Source: Adiantum capillus-veneris
Lineage: Eukaryota; Streptophyta; Polypodiopsida; Polypodiales; Pteridaceae
Length of the DNA: 26,000 bases
Reading direction: 5' to 3'
Assembly: GCA_014529385.2 (NCBI GenBank)
Contig: CM043958.1
Coordinates: 91,833,935-91,859,934, forward strand
Shown: positions 11,447 through 21,290 of the stretch, piece after piece
How the letters are laid out: each line of letters begins with the position of its first letter
Position numbering within the stretch: position 1 is the stretch's first letter
The notes under the pieces: model-generated
Database searches by the model: none
What the model saw: only the letters and a program-made list of their open reading frames with translations
What the model was told of the DNA's origin: nothing
Position numbers and translations under genes: made by a program

Positions 11447-11756
11447 TGAAACAAAGCAAAACTATACTCAAATGACACAACAATAGACTCCAAACTCAAT
11501 AGACCTCCACTACCTAATGGAACCGGTATAGACTCTTGCAACACACTCAGCTCCAAGCCCAGGACTCACATGTATAATGGGGGTGTCGAGGCTCCAACTG
11601 TGCAGGGAGAGTGCAGATGTGTGAGTGCTAGACTGAACAGAAGACTCAAGACTCTAGACTGATAAGACGTCTAGGATGCATACAATGACTAAAACCAACT
11701 GAGCATATATACAGCCATAAAGAGCAGCCAACGGCTAACACAAATATCCCCAACAG
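11403..11756 (-). mobile_element. Possible LTR (solo or partial), minus orientation
   Basis: Read on the minus strand this begins TGTTGGGGATATTTG (11756 downward). About 40-50 bases in it has a TATA-like box (GTATATATGC, near 11700-11710), followed by a TC/TG-rich leader-like stretch and a possible TG...CA-type end near 11403. A TATA box close to a TG terminus suits a plant LTR. I found no second copy in the window, so the boundaries are tentative. Confidence 0.25.
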
Positions 11757-12249
11757 TCCAGCTACGCCTATCTCCGTACTGTGGTGGCAGTGAACTGGCT
11801 AGTGTCCACTAGACCACCACTCCCTATGTCTGCCGCGTGTCACTGCAAGACCAATTGTAACTGCCTATCCAGTGCAAGTGACATTGTAGCCCTGCTACAG
11901 ATTGCCCGCCACAAAACCACTCACTGTCTCGGTAAGAAAAAACTGCGAAACAATGCCAACATCTCTGATTCATAACCGGAAGAGACTACTATGTATACCA
12001 AGATAACTGAAAGCAACTACATATCTACAACACAATGCGGAGCCAAACTCTCCAAATCATGTCAACCAAGGTGCATCCATAATCTGTAATCCTTAAAGAT
12101 CAATCTCAAGCAGCATTATGCAAAGTTTCACTAGGGTAGGAGATGGGTAGGGATGAGGGTGTTATAACTTTGATGTTAGCCTGGGCATCTTCTAGCTCTT
12201 TTGTTAGCTCACAAGGTACTTCAAAACCCTTGTAGTGTTTATTTAAAAA
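11757..12249. other. No gene seen
   Basis: A 64-codon plus-strand frame (11781-11975) has no recognisable content. The rest is closed. It may be further decayed internal sequence of the minus-strand pol relic beginning at 12250. Confidence 0.35.
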
Positions 12250-13069
12250 CTCACAGACAGCATCTAGTGGATGAAGCTTAAGCTGACCTGTTCAAGAAAC
12301 ATGCCCTCTATGGCCCTTTTAAAAAAACCCCCCATACAGATTCCAGACAAGAGGATCCGTGAGCCGTACGATAGCTGGTCTTACCAGAAGTTTTACAAGC
12401 CAATCTCTTTCAAAATCGGTGCTCGACTCTACTGTCAATTCGAAAGAGGTTAATCTAATCTTATCTTCTGGCACATAGGCCACAACCAATATGATTGTCT
12501 GTTCAGCATCTTCCAGGTTGTTGTAGGAACATGGTCCGGTTGGGGTTAGTCCTAGTCGCCCAATTTAACTTCTTTTACCGAGTCTGGAGAGGGCACTTGT
12601 GGAGATGTCTTTGTAGGTGAAGAGGTTGCCGCTTCTTGGAGCAGAGAGACATCATGAGCTGGTGTTTGATCAATATTGAAATTTTTCATATGCTTCTTAT
12701 AGCCATCCTTGGGGACGCTTGTCTAAGGGTAGTTCATAAAACATATAGATGAGCTTTGCCTTGGTCAAAGAGCCAGACGCAGAGGAGGTTGGGGTTTGTG
12801 CGAACTCCGATAGAGGAGATTTCTTTCCTTTTCTCTGGTCCTATATAGGCTCACCAAACCCAAGGGCTTCCACTCTAGGAACATGTAAGTCATCACCTTG
12901 ACACTTGCTTCTAGGCTAGGTGGCCAAATAGGGCAGCTACAGTAAGGACATTGGAAGATGGGGTATCCTCAGGCAAAGATTGAATAGAGGCCCCATAACA
13001 AGGCATGGACTTGGTAGCTTCCAACCACTCAAGCAGGTCTTCCTTAGGCCCATCAGGTGGAGTAGGTTG
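12250..13069 (-). pseudogene. Decayed LTR-retrotransposon pol, protease-RT linker region
   Basis: This lies directly downstream, on the minus strand, of the aspartic protease relic. Around 12260-12600 one minus frame reads GLTPTGPCSYNNLEDAEQ, then VAYVPEDKIRLTSFELTV and DFERDWLVKLL with few interruptions. That is plausible for the spacer between protease and reverse transcriptase. No RT catalytic box (YxDD) is visible before the text fades near 12250. The 60-codon plus-strand frame here is a shadow. Assignment rests on position and frame persistence, so it is tentative. Confidence 0.4.
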
Positions 13070-13071
13070 TT

Positions 13072-13545
13072 CTAGTTGAGTTCGAGGTTGGACTCCACTG
13101 ACAAAGAAACATGATGTACCACTGAATCCATCCCCCCTTCAAGGCGAATGGGTTTCACTGGGGATCCAAGAGTATGAATCCACATCGCGTCATTTCCCCA
13201 ATCATGTAGCGCTTTAGTGTGCCATAGCCATGATCTGCCTATGAGCAAGAGCAAGCCGCTCTCAACCTGGGAAGGCAAACCACAACAAAATCCAAGCTGA
13301 ACGTGAAGTCTTGTACCTGCAAAGGCACCTTGTCCACTATGTCCAAGGGATAGATTGTCCTCTGGTCAGCCAAAGTAATTGTGGATGGGGCGAGTTGAGT
13401 AGGCTGGAGACCTAAAGGCAACAACTAAGGCATCACGTTCATGCTAGATCCACCATCAACTATCACCCCAGAGAATTAGCGCTAGAGAATAGACAGTGTG
13501 AGACGAGGGCTTCTGTAATCAGTGAGGGGAGCAATGGGATAGGAG
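13072..13545 (-). pseudogene. LTR-retrotransposon aspartic protease, decayed
   Basis: Retropepsin domain of a Ty3/gypsy-like pol polyprotein, which would cleave Gag-Pol. Reading downward from 13545: YPIAPLTDYRSPRLTL, two stops, then IVDGGSSMNVMP at about 13465-13430. This has the catalytic Asp in a DGGS variant of the usual D-S/T-G box. STITLADQRTIYPLDIVDK and FTFSLDFVVV follow. A frameshift near 13270 moves to the frame with LLIGRSWLWHTKALHDWG, the conserved (I/L)LGRPWL block. A TAG follows NVMP directly. Domain order is correct and contiguous. The upstream end is cut by the LTR ending at 13551, so gag and the start of pol are missing here. Confidence 0.75.
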
Positions 13546-13550
13546 ATCTA

Positions 13551-14190
13551 TGTAACAGACTTGGACACACCAAGTCGAAAATCTAGCACGACACGAGAAA
13601 TCACTTAAATTTATTACACACTTGATTGCAATAGATTCGACACGGCCCGGCGTAGTTCTGTGCCCAGAGGTATTGGCCCCAAAGTCTGGCGCCCCTTTCG
13701 ATATTTATTTTTATATTGACAATTGAGCAAAGTACTAATTCAACTGATCCTCTCTGCTCAGGGCTCCCAGCCAAATCTGAGGGGGAAGAGAGGCCCTAGT
13801 TACAATTTTTAGGCCCATGGCGTTCTAAAAGCAGTACATGAAAAGCTTCAGTCTCAAAAGCATCTGAAGCCCAAAAGCTAGCGCTCTAGGCAGTCAGCGT
13901 AAATCACGGAAATCAGTACACATTGCCACGTCACCAACCAGCGCGTTTTGTGGACGTTCGTATAGCCTGCCACGTCAGCACTCCACAACAATTTTCGGGC
14001 CATCCGTATAGCTATGCCACGTCAACACTCTTTACGCATTTAAAAATAATGCCACGTCAACAGTCCTCCACAATTTTTGGGCCATCCGTACAACTCTACC
14101 ACGTCAGCACTCTTTACGCAATGCAAGGGAGCCCCAAAAGTTGGAACAACTTATATCTGTCAGTTTCTATTTTAGGGTCGGGCAAGGGGG
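13551..14190 (-). mobile_element. LTR copy 1, inserted in older pol relic
   Basis: On the minus strand the element ends ...TCTGTTACA at 13551. The core at 13673-13706 (reverse complement contains CGAAAGGGGCGCC and GGGGCCAATA) recurs in the other LTR copies of this window. An AATAAA-like polyadenylation signal lies just upstream of it (minus strand, near 13700-13715), giving R/U5 after and U3 before. U3 extends to roughly 14160-14190 and carries the CCACGTCA array. ATCTA directly abuts the 13551 end, but I could not find the matching duplication, so the U3 end is uncertain. There is no internal domain beside it, so it is a solo LTR or a fragment. Confidence 0.5.
13926..14106 (-). promoter_or_regulatory. 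Five-fold TGACGTGG motif array in LTR U3
   Basis: CCACGTCA (TGACGTGG on the LTR's sense strand) occurs at 13926, 13970, 14017, 14052 and 14099. Four of the five are preceded by TG or TA, and the flanks are shared. The 13970 and 14052 copies, and the 14017 and 14099 copies, are both 82 bp apart, and CCATCCGTA and ACTCTTTACGCA recur with the same period. The U3 was thus built by tandem duplication of about 82 bp. TGACGTGG combines the TGACG (as-1) and ACGTGG (G-box/ABRE) words bound by plant bZIP factors, so an enhancer role is likely but inferred. Confidence 0.6.
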
Positions 14191-15245
14191 CCTCATCTAA
14201 GTCCCTCTGGGGAGAGCGGGAGCCTCCATCTGTGTGTGTTGCTATGAAGGAAGGACAAGGATCGACCATGACGAAGGTGGAAACGAAACAAAGAGGGAGG
14301 TCGACAAGACCTTCAAGAACAGGCGCGGGGGGGGGGGGGGGTTGTGTGTGTGTGTTTAGGATGACGATGTCAGGGGGAGAGAGTAACAGCGAGTCCAGGT
14401 CTCCTATTTTACGTTCAACTCTCAGACCTTACTTTAGTCCAAAGAATATAAATTGATGCTTCATACCAAAAGAAAATGCTTTCCAAATTGTGGTGAACAC
14501 AGGAGGAAAAGAATTAAATGTAATTGAAAAAATGGGATAGTGACTTCTTGGTGCTTATTTCTAATGTACAAAAATGTCCAATGTTTCCTTCTTTACCTGA
14601 ATATTGCAGGAATTTAAAAATGAGGTATTGTACAATGTACAAAAAAAATCTAAACAAAGTAAAAAGTCGTGTCAAGAGGAGGTTTTGGCTCATGCACTGT
14701 AAATGGTTAGTTTCCTGCAGATAAAACAACAGGTTTTAGATTGATATACTTCATAAGTCATCATGCTAAGAGGAATTGGGGTCTCAAGCCTGATATACCT
14801 GCCAGGTGTACTTTTTTCCTGGTTTTTTTGCTGCATAATTCAAGGACAGCATGTTACTTCTCCATTCAAAAACAAACTCAAGTTGCACTTAATGCTTTTA
14901 AAGAAAAAAAGACCTTGGAGCTGCAATAGCCGATCCCCTTGAACTCCTTTTGTGCCCCTGACACAAGGACGCACTGACATAAGCCTTCAAGAAAGTAGCT
15001 CTATAGAATGACTTTAGTGTTGGTCAACATTTCAGAATACAATTATACGCTACTTTTCTCTTTCACTAGCCTGAGAATAGTTGGCCATAAATCAACTGAA
15101 AGAGACACATAGCCAGATGGCGAAGAAAAGGAGATTTGATAAGAGAAGAGACAAGATTGTCTTAAGAACAGAACAGCAAACTTAGCTACATAAACTTGTA
15201 AATAGATACTTGGCTCTTCTCCCGTTTATGCCTTCTAAAATTCCT
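14191..15245. other. No gene; simple repeats and possible 3' UTR of host gene
   Basis: It contains a G15 run at 14327-14341 followed by a short (TG)n, then AT-rich sequence. The part near 15000-15245 lies directly downstream, on the minus strand, of the acidic terminal exon and may be its 3' untranslated region. The 177-codon plus frame (13923-14456) is formed from LTR sequence and the G run and is not a gene. Confidence 0.4.
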
Positions 15246-15248
15246 GCA

Positions 15249-15346
15249 CCAGAACCTCACTTTCAGCAGATGATAAAGAAGATTCAGAAGAAAGTGAAAC
15301 AGGGCTGTAGCTCTCCTCATCGTCTGTTTCCTCATCTTCACTTTCA
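15249..15346 (-). CDS. Probable last exon, acidic Ser/Glu-rich C-terminus
   Basis: On the minus strand, after ...CCCTTATTTTTGAG (possible acceptor), one frame reads NESEDEETDDEESYSPVS and then SLSSESSLSSAESEVLVQEF before a stop. An acidic, Ser-rich tail is common at the end of nuclear proteins. A minus-strand segment ending MLKG with donor-like AAAG/GTACCT lies about 90 bases upstream (near 15430-15470) and could be the preceding exon; the phase fits only with a weaker acceptor inside the acidic exon. Together with exon 16747-16864 this suggests the 3' end of a host gene. The low-complexity text means chance is not excluded. Function unknown. Confidence 0.35.
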
Positions 15347-15624
15347 TTGCTCAAAAATAAGGGTTCATAAAAAGCAGGGAGAAAAATAGCCTATATCAAG
15401 GTATAAGAACACAATAAACAGTTCAGTAGGTACCTTTCAACATTTCAAATGCCAGATTATTCTTTATCAATGTTTATAAAAAAATAGCCAGCACTCTATT
15501 GCAAGATTGTTATGGTTTCTTATGATGTCTGAAATAATCTGATAAGAGTTAACAACAGTGCCCTTCTATTGCAATAATGACAATGGCAAAAATATCTGCT
15601 AGAACGTTGCCATATGTGTAAAGA

Positions 15625-16100
15625 GCCAGCACCACATCCCAACAGGAAAATCACTGATGCAAACTTTAAGCGACTAGCAATGGATTGGTAACAACTTAAC
15701 ACTTGAATTTTGGGTGGACACAACAGATGCTGTTCCCTTCAGAGAGTGTTGGCCCCCAACTAGGTGCCCATGGTGGTATTTCCTTGTCACAATGACAACG
15801 GGTCTGTCTGAGCCCACTCGTATGATCTGCGAGCTTTGGCACCCCTCTTTTCTAATTTCTACGCATGGGTCCCAAAAGCTACCAATAGAAACTTTTAATC
15901 ATCTGTAATTTACAACTATGCTCTAAAGTACTCAAAGCATATGTTATTAAAAATGACTCGCCAAAAGTAGCCCAGACCAATAAGTTACATAAGAACTGCC
16001 ACATCAGCAGCTTCCATACATCAAACCATACGCTCCATAGATCAAACCATACGCTCCATAGATTTGCGCCATGAAATCGACCGTGATCTGTGCCGGAATT
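15625..16100 (-). mobile_element. LTR copy 3, strongly decayed, minus orientation
   Basis: TTGGCCCCC...GGTGCCC...GGTATTTC at 15749-15783 lines up, with many changes, with the LTR core at 13673-13706. A CCACATCA word lies at 15999, 250 bases away; in copy 1 the core-to-motif distance is 253. CCCAAAAGCTA occurs in both at a similar place. CCACATCA is one transition from CCACGTCA. Next to it is a tandem pair of about 21 bp (ATCAAACCATACGCTCCATAG, near 16020-16062). Boundaries are estimates only. Confidence 0.3.
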
Positions 16101-16746
16101 TTCCAGTCATACAGACAGCCCCTCTGTTCTGTATCCTCTACCCCAGTTGGTTCACACAGTCATCATGCCATGTCATCATTTGTGACATATAACCCCCCCC
16201 ACCCTTTCGAAAAAAAGAGTAGATGTTCTCAAGTACACCTCTCAAAACTGACATAGCGCAAAAGATCAGCAGACACTGACATCATGCCAACACGCCCATG
16301 AATAGCCACATATGCAATAGCACATTTCCTGTGGAACATTAGATTTTAGATAGCATTCATCAACCATCAACCATCAACCATCATCATCCTTCTCCTCCTG
16401 TGTGTATGGCTCTTTGCTAAGATCCATACATCATGTTTGGACGACACCTTCTAGTTCAGTAACAAGAAAAGGCCAAAGAGAAATTGCAAACAAAACATCC
16501 TTCCCGTACCCCAAAAAGATTTACATTTTCCGCAAAATTGAGCATGATGAAATACAACCAAAAGTCTTTGTACTACTTCTGTGCGATTAACCAAAAATAC
16601 ATATTGCACAATGGGTATTGTTCCAAATGGCAGAATGCAGATCTCAACTTGAACGCTATACCACTCTAATTGAATTGAATGACAAGTCAATACTAACATG
16701 AAAATACTAGAATAAATGCTACCCTGGAACTGTGCACAGCACATAC
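16101..16746. other. Probable intron; no coding evidence
   Basis: AT-rich, with a short ATCAACC tandem run near 16358-16380 and a C8 run near 16193. Open frames on either strand are short and mutually overlapping. It lies between the two probable minus-strand exons, so intron sequence is the simplest reading. Confidence 0.35.
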
Positions 16747-16864
16747 CTCATTGTCAAATCCTCTCGTGTCTAGAGCCTGGATCCGAGGATCTGCAACTCT
16801 CCTGGGTGTAGACTTCACTAAACCCCTCAACTGAGAGAGAAAAGCTTCAGTGTGGTTGTATATA
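16747..16864 (-). CDS. Probable internal exon of a host gene, unknown product
   Basis: Minus strand: a pyrimidine-containing TTTTTCAG acceptor precedes the exon and GAG/GTATGT, a good plant donor, ends it. The 118-bp exon is open in one frame. It encodes YNHTEAFLSQLRGLVKS, then TPRRVADPRIQALDTRG and FDNE, which looks like conserved globular protein rather than transposon text. The exon starts with one base that completes a codon and ends in phase 0. I do not recognise the family. The neighbours on the same strand are a decayed LTR (probably in the next intron) and the acidic terminal exon. The remaining upstream exons are not evident in the window, perhaps lost beyond the LTR at 17.2-17.7 kb. 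Whether the gene is functional is unknown. Confidence 0.45.
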
Positions 16865-17219
16865 CTGAAAAACATGGCAAATGTTAGATATGGGCAATGT
16901 TCACAAATATAAACCAGCATATTGACTTACCAGGACCAATGCAACTAACATCCAACATTAAGATGCCTTTTCCAACACTAAGTACAGACCAGCGTATTGG
17001 CCTATGAGTGCAACTTAACTACCATCTAAAATTAGATGCCTTGCACCACAATTGTTTTGATATATCAGAGCATGGAAAATTACAAGACAATCAGCTCTAA
17101 ACACAAAATAATGCGCGAGGGCAGGCAGATCAGTTTCACATTAGTCGTATTCACTAATAAGTTGATAAAAGATAGTAAAGAAATCAACCAAGGATTGAAG
17201 TTGTCTTTCGGTGACTGTG

Positions 17220-17733
17220 ATAAGTTTGACACATGGCAGCAGTACGGACACCCGCAAAATGAGATGGCTGATGACATGGCAGCAGTACGGATTTTCTGCA
17301 GATTGCGCTGACCTGCTGATGTGGCACTGCTGTACGGCTTTTCGCTTTTTGCGCTGCTGATTTTGGACAGTTTGAGCGCCAACTTTTTAAGACCATATGA
17401 TTTTTGGGACTAAATGCTTTAAGAACTTATGAGTTTGGGGCTCTGCTTTTAGCAACCCTTGGACTCTCTATAAGTCCTCCTAGGACCATTCTTTCAAGCA
17501 TCTGGACATAGAGCTGGAAGATTTGGACCCAACGGGAGTTGTACCTTTGCTAGTCAATAATAAAGAAATACCGAAAGGGGCGCCAGTCTTTGGGGCCAAT
17601 ACGCTCGGAATTCCGCCGCGCCGTGTCGTCTCTCTCTTTCATTCAAGTGTTTTGAAGTGCTAAAGTGTTGCTTAGTGTTTAGATTGTCGCTCTGTCTGTC
17701 TTTCCATCCGATCACTCGCCAGAAGTGACTACA
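17220..17733 (+). mobile_element. LTR copy 2, plus orientation
   Basis: Plus-strand relative of copy 1. U3 has three tandem units of about 43-45 bp with GGCAGCAGTACGG-type words (17231, 17274, 17317). A TATAAG box is at 17469, an AATAAA signal at 17559, and then the shared core CCGAAAGGGGCGCCAG (17571-17586) with TTTGGGGCCAATA. U5 ends ...GTGACTACA at 17733. The full order U3-TATA-polyA-U5 fits an LTR. The U3 start near 17205-17225 is approximate and I see no target duplication. It has no internal domain on either side, so it is probably a solo LTR. Confidence 0.5.
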
Positions 17734-18016
17734 ATGACCGTCTCTAAGGAGTAACTTGTCAAAACGATCATAACTTACAAAATTATCTCAAAAAGAAGTC
17801 AAATAATTTTAAGCAAACTCAAAGTTTTTTCAAAATATCCCTTTATAGGTATGCAATAGAGCTGTCAAATTTCTATGATAGTTGGATAAAGACCGACGAC
17901 AATTAATACTCTTCCATGTTACACAATTATTTGCAATCTCACAGAAAGTAGGCTACTTCTAGGATAAAATATGTTTTTTCAAAGCCCAAATTGCCTTTCA
18001 TACTCCAGAAGTTTCA
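17734..18016. other. No gene seen
   Basis: AT-rich spacer between LTR copy 2 and the CACTAGT-bounded segment. No motif found. Confidence 0.4.
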
Positions 18017-19335
18017 TTAACACTAGTTTGGTACCAAAACAGGACACACAAGTGTCCTTTTTTCATAAATTTAAATTAAATGCTACTTGCATTAGACGAT
18101 ATATTTAAGAAAACCCTCTTGATATTATTAAATATGTTAGTTGGAAGGTCTTTTAAAAATATAACCTTGCATTTTAGAAGCTACCACGATCATTAACTAT
18201 ACTCATCAAGTTGACCCTCATAAGACTGTGATTGATGCTTTGAAGAAATCGACTTTATAAGCTCAATCAAAAAATGAAGCGACCTTGTAGAAAATTTTAC
18301 ATGACTTTTCCACAATTGTGCTATAGATAATTGAAAGTTTCATGTATAAAAAAATTTACTTTCGAGTATATAAAATAATGGAAAGTTCTACGTGTTCGAT
18401 ATGGCCATCTCAAGCATATCGTCGTAAACAAAGAAAAATATGTTTTTGATGTATTTGTGAGGTTTAGAAAGTGATATGTTGCTTACCCTCTCCATTGAGG
18501 ACTCAAGGTGGCAAGGAGAAGTGCTTTGGTATGCAACAATTATTGGATTATTTCAAATATTCAAAACTGCGTAAGAGAAAACTTTGATATTTTCATGCTT
18601 GAGACATAAGCACTCAAAACCTCAAATAATATCAAACTATCCACGTAGATCCACTAAAAGTATCAAAGTACATGGTACAGACACAATTGGGACACCTAAA
18701 ACCTTGGTTTCAATGTTCTTATGGAGAACTCAAGATTTTTTAGAGTTTTTGTACGATAAAACATTTAAGTTCAAGCAATGAGATTAAACTGAGTTAGGGA
18801 GGCAAAAAAATATGTACTTTCTTTGTTTTAACATATAAAGTCGTTTGTAGTTGTCAAACTACACTATAATAGCCCCAATTCCATGAGGGGACCTTTGGAA
18901 GACCAAAATTATGCTCTTATTCAGCAAATGCTCAAGTATGAAATTATGTCTATAACTTGCATGTGACATGGAAACTAGTCTTTGAAGGACATTCTATTGT
19001 TTTGTAGCACTAAGTACTAATATTTGACTTTTCTAAACATAAAAAATGCCATTTCTACAAAAAGATAAAAGAATTTTATGATTTTTTTGGCAAAACAGCT
19101 TGAAATTTTACTAAAATTTATAGCTTAGAACTTACCATAGTTCTCTCCATAGGGATTGTATCTTGGCATGGAGAAAAATCCAAGGTTTTCTTTCCTTCAT
19201 TACCAACCTATGGTAGAAGCAACGTGTAAAAAAATTCTTTCTAGCTTGACAAATAAATTGCTGAAACTTGGTAGGAAAACAGGAAACTTTAGTGTCTAAG
19301 GACACTTGAATGTCCAATTACAGGACTAGTGTTAA
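18017..19335. mobile_element. Candidate non-autonomous DNA transposon (CACTAGT ends, TTAA flanks)
   Basis: TTAA-CACTAGT at 18017-18027 is mirrored by ACTAGTG-TTAA at 19325-19335. Just inside each end is a hairpin word: GGACACACAAGTGTCC at 18042-18057 and, at 19300-19315, a copy that in reverse complement differs at 2 of 16 positions. The left subterminal block (18028-18057) also recurs in direct orientation at 19268-19297 (about 23 of 30 positions). Repeated subterminal words inside short inverted ends are typical of CACTA/EnSpm elements, which usually leave 3-bp duplications. TTAA would instead suggest a piggyBac-type target, and a chance TTAA is possible. The 1.3-kb interior is AT-rich with no transposase. 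Confidence 0.35.
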
Positions 19336-20100
19336 GTTTTTGTATCAAACGCAAAAGTCATGATGAAGCTCTGGTGTGAGCCACTTTCGTGGCCAAATAC
19401 AAGACCAATATTAAGCATTCTTCAGGGTGATCACACCAATGCAAAACAAGAAGAATTGTGACAATTTGTTAACGAAGACCCTTGGTTGTGAGTTGGCCAA
19501 AAATCCACACTGCGAATGGTTCCTATACGCACACACCATTGTGCACACACCCCCCTGGCAACCCATAACAAAAGCTTGGCCAGTGTCACGAGGACGTGGC
19601 AATTGCTAACCTTAGTTGGTTTCTTTCCAATGATTTTTGTTTAATTTTTGAGACCCTCTTTTTGAAGTTGCAAATGATCAGACATTGTATGGCCAATGTG
19701 AACGATAGTTTCATCCGCAGACGGGAAGTTGGTCGGCACTGGAACTCGTAAAGTAAAAGGATGTCTAGGCTCAATTCAAGATCATGTAGGTCCCCTCGTC
19801 GCACTTAGCATGTTGGTGGATACTAGGAAGTGAACTCAATAAAGACATAAAGTCAAGGTGGGATCACCAATAGAAAGTATTCGACAGTTGGGCCACATTG
19901 CACTTTTGGATGCGGTCCCAATGAGGATAGATGATCAGATGACCAGTGGGAGCCCAACGGAAGCATCTCCTAAAATTTAGGGAACCGCTATTTTGGGCCA
20001 TGAAATCTATTCGCGTGATTAGCTTCAGAATGACAAGGGAAACATTTTATTACTCTGTTGCAAAGTCAACTGATGCACCAGTTGAGAGAATTTTAAGCAA
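19336..20100. other. No gene seen
   Basis: Short overlapping frames on both strands (60-72 codons) with no recognisable content. A single GGACGTGGCAATTG word near 19593 resembles the LTR motif but lacks other LTR context. Confidence 0.35.
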
Positions 20101-21290
20101 GAAGCCCAATGCGGGGAAATTGCATGCATAAGCGCCAAGTGGCACTTTTTGGCCAATTTACCAAGTTTGAGAGAACAGAACTCGTTAACTGACTCTTTGG
20201 AGCAGTTTTGGAGGCTGATAACTGTGATTTTCAGCCATTTCTCTCCATTTTTGAGCTTCCCATGACTTAACCTAAGACTAAGGAGCTCATTTTCAGCATT
20301 GGAAGGCATCAGATGCGTGTTTACAGGGCTGTTTTGCTGCGTTTTCAACGATACGCAGGTTTTGGCAGCCATGGAAATCTTCTCCTTTTTGCATCTATTT
20401 GTTCACAGATGCATTACAAGTCAAGGGCAGAAGAGAGAGCGCTCGATTTATGCTGGGGGGATGCTTCATTGAGAGCTTGTCATAGGTTAAAAGCTATGGA
20501 GTGCTTTCTTTCCCTCTCATGTACAGTGTGGTGCTAGGAGTGATGCCCTGCACGCTACACACTACTCTCTCTCTCTCTCCCCTACGTGCAGTTATGTGAT
20601 GCCCCACAAGAGGGCTCTGCATTTGATTGATGTACAGCTGTGTGGTTTCATACTTTTGTGCTGAGGCAAGAACCTCCTTGAGCAGGAACGGGGGTAGCTA
20701 ACTACTACTCCAAAGCAGGCACCGGTGAGGGTCATAACCTCACCATACAGGTGCATTTTCAACGTGTATGCGCTGTAAATTGACTGTTTTTCAGCCATAT
20801 GGATGCCAGAACCATTGGGAATAGTGCCCCACTGGTAGAGGACAGTTAGGGGACTGCTTGGGGCTGAAAACAGGGCAAAAACCAGTAAATACAGCGTGCT
20901 GAATTTACTGTTTTTTGGCAGGAATCAGAGGGTTTATGCCAGTGGAAGTGAGTTCCAGCAGGGGAATTGGTTTCGCGCAAGTTTTGGGGTTGTTATGCTA
21001 CTGAAATTTGGCCAAATCAAGTGGTATCTAGCTGGATACAGGTAAAGGATTCCTAGGACTCTACTTTGTAAATTTACCCTCTCAAAGTGTAAAGAAATAC
21101 CGAAAGGGGCGCCAATTTTGGGGCCTACAGGTTGTCGGCGTTTGCTCGGAGCATTCTAGCTTCCGAGCCGTGTCTGTGATTAAGTGTTAATTCCCGTTAC
21201 AGGTCTCCTTTGCAAAGTGCTCTGTGTGTGTGTCTAAAGTAAAGAATTTCGGGTGAAAGCCAACGCCTACCACCCCATGGGCCGGTTACA
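20100..21290 (+). mobile_element. LTR copy 4, divergent, plus orientation
   Basis: It shares AAAGAAATACCGAAAGGGGC and the following GCCA exactly with copy 2 (21091-21114), then TTTTGGGGCC and a GAGCCGTGTC-like word, and ends ...GGCCGGTTACA at 21290, like the GTTACA end of copy 1. The upstream part, which should be U3, is long and has no TGACGTGG array, so this is a different subfamily or a composite. It contains recurring TTTTCAGCCAT and TTTACTG words. The left boundary is not resolved; 20100 is an estimate. The 115-codon minus frame and the plus frames here are shadows of LTR sequence. Confidence 0.35.

Noticed and set aside
13920-14110. CRISPR-like regular repeats
   Set aside because: Spacing is irregular (44, 47, 35, 47), the spacers are themselves repeated, and the setting is a plant LTR.
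13923-14456. 177-codon plus-strand ORF
   Set aside because: It runs through LTR U3 repeats and a G15/(TG)n stretch; the peptide has repeat-derived segments and no domain.
20025-20372. 115-codon minus-strand ORF
   Set aside because: It overlaps the presumed U3 of LTR copy 4, has no recognisable content and is not supported by context.
21019-21034. TGGTATCTAGC as a tRNA-Met primer-binding site
   Set aside because: It lies upstream of the LTR core and end (21290), so it is on the wrong side, and it matches only the first part of the usual site.
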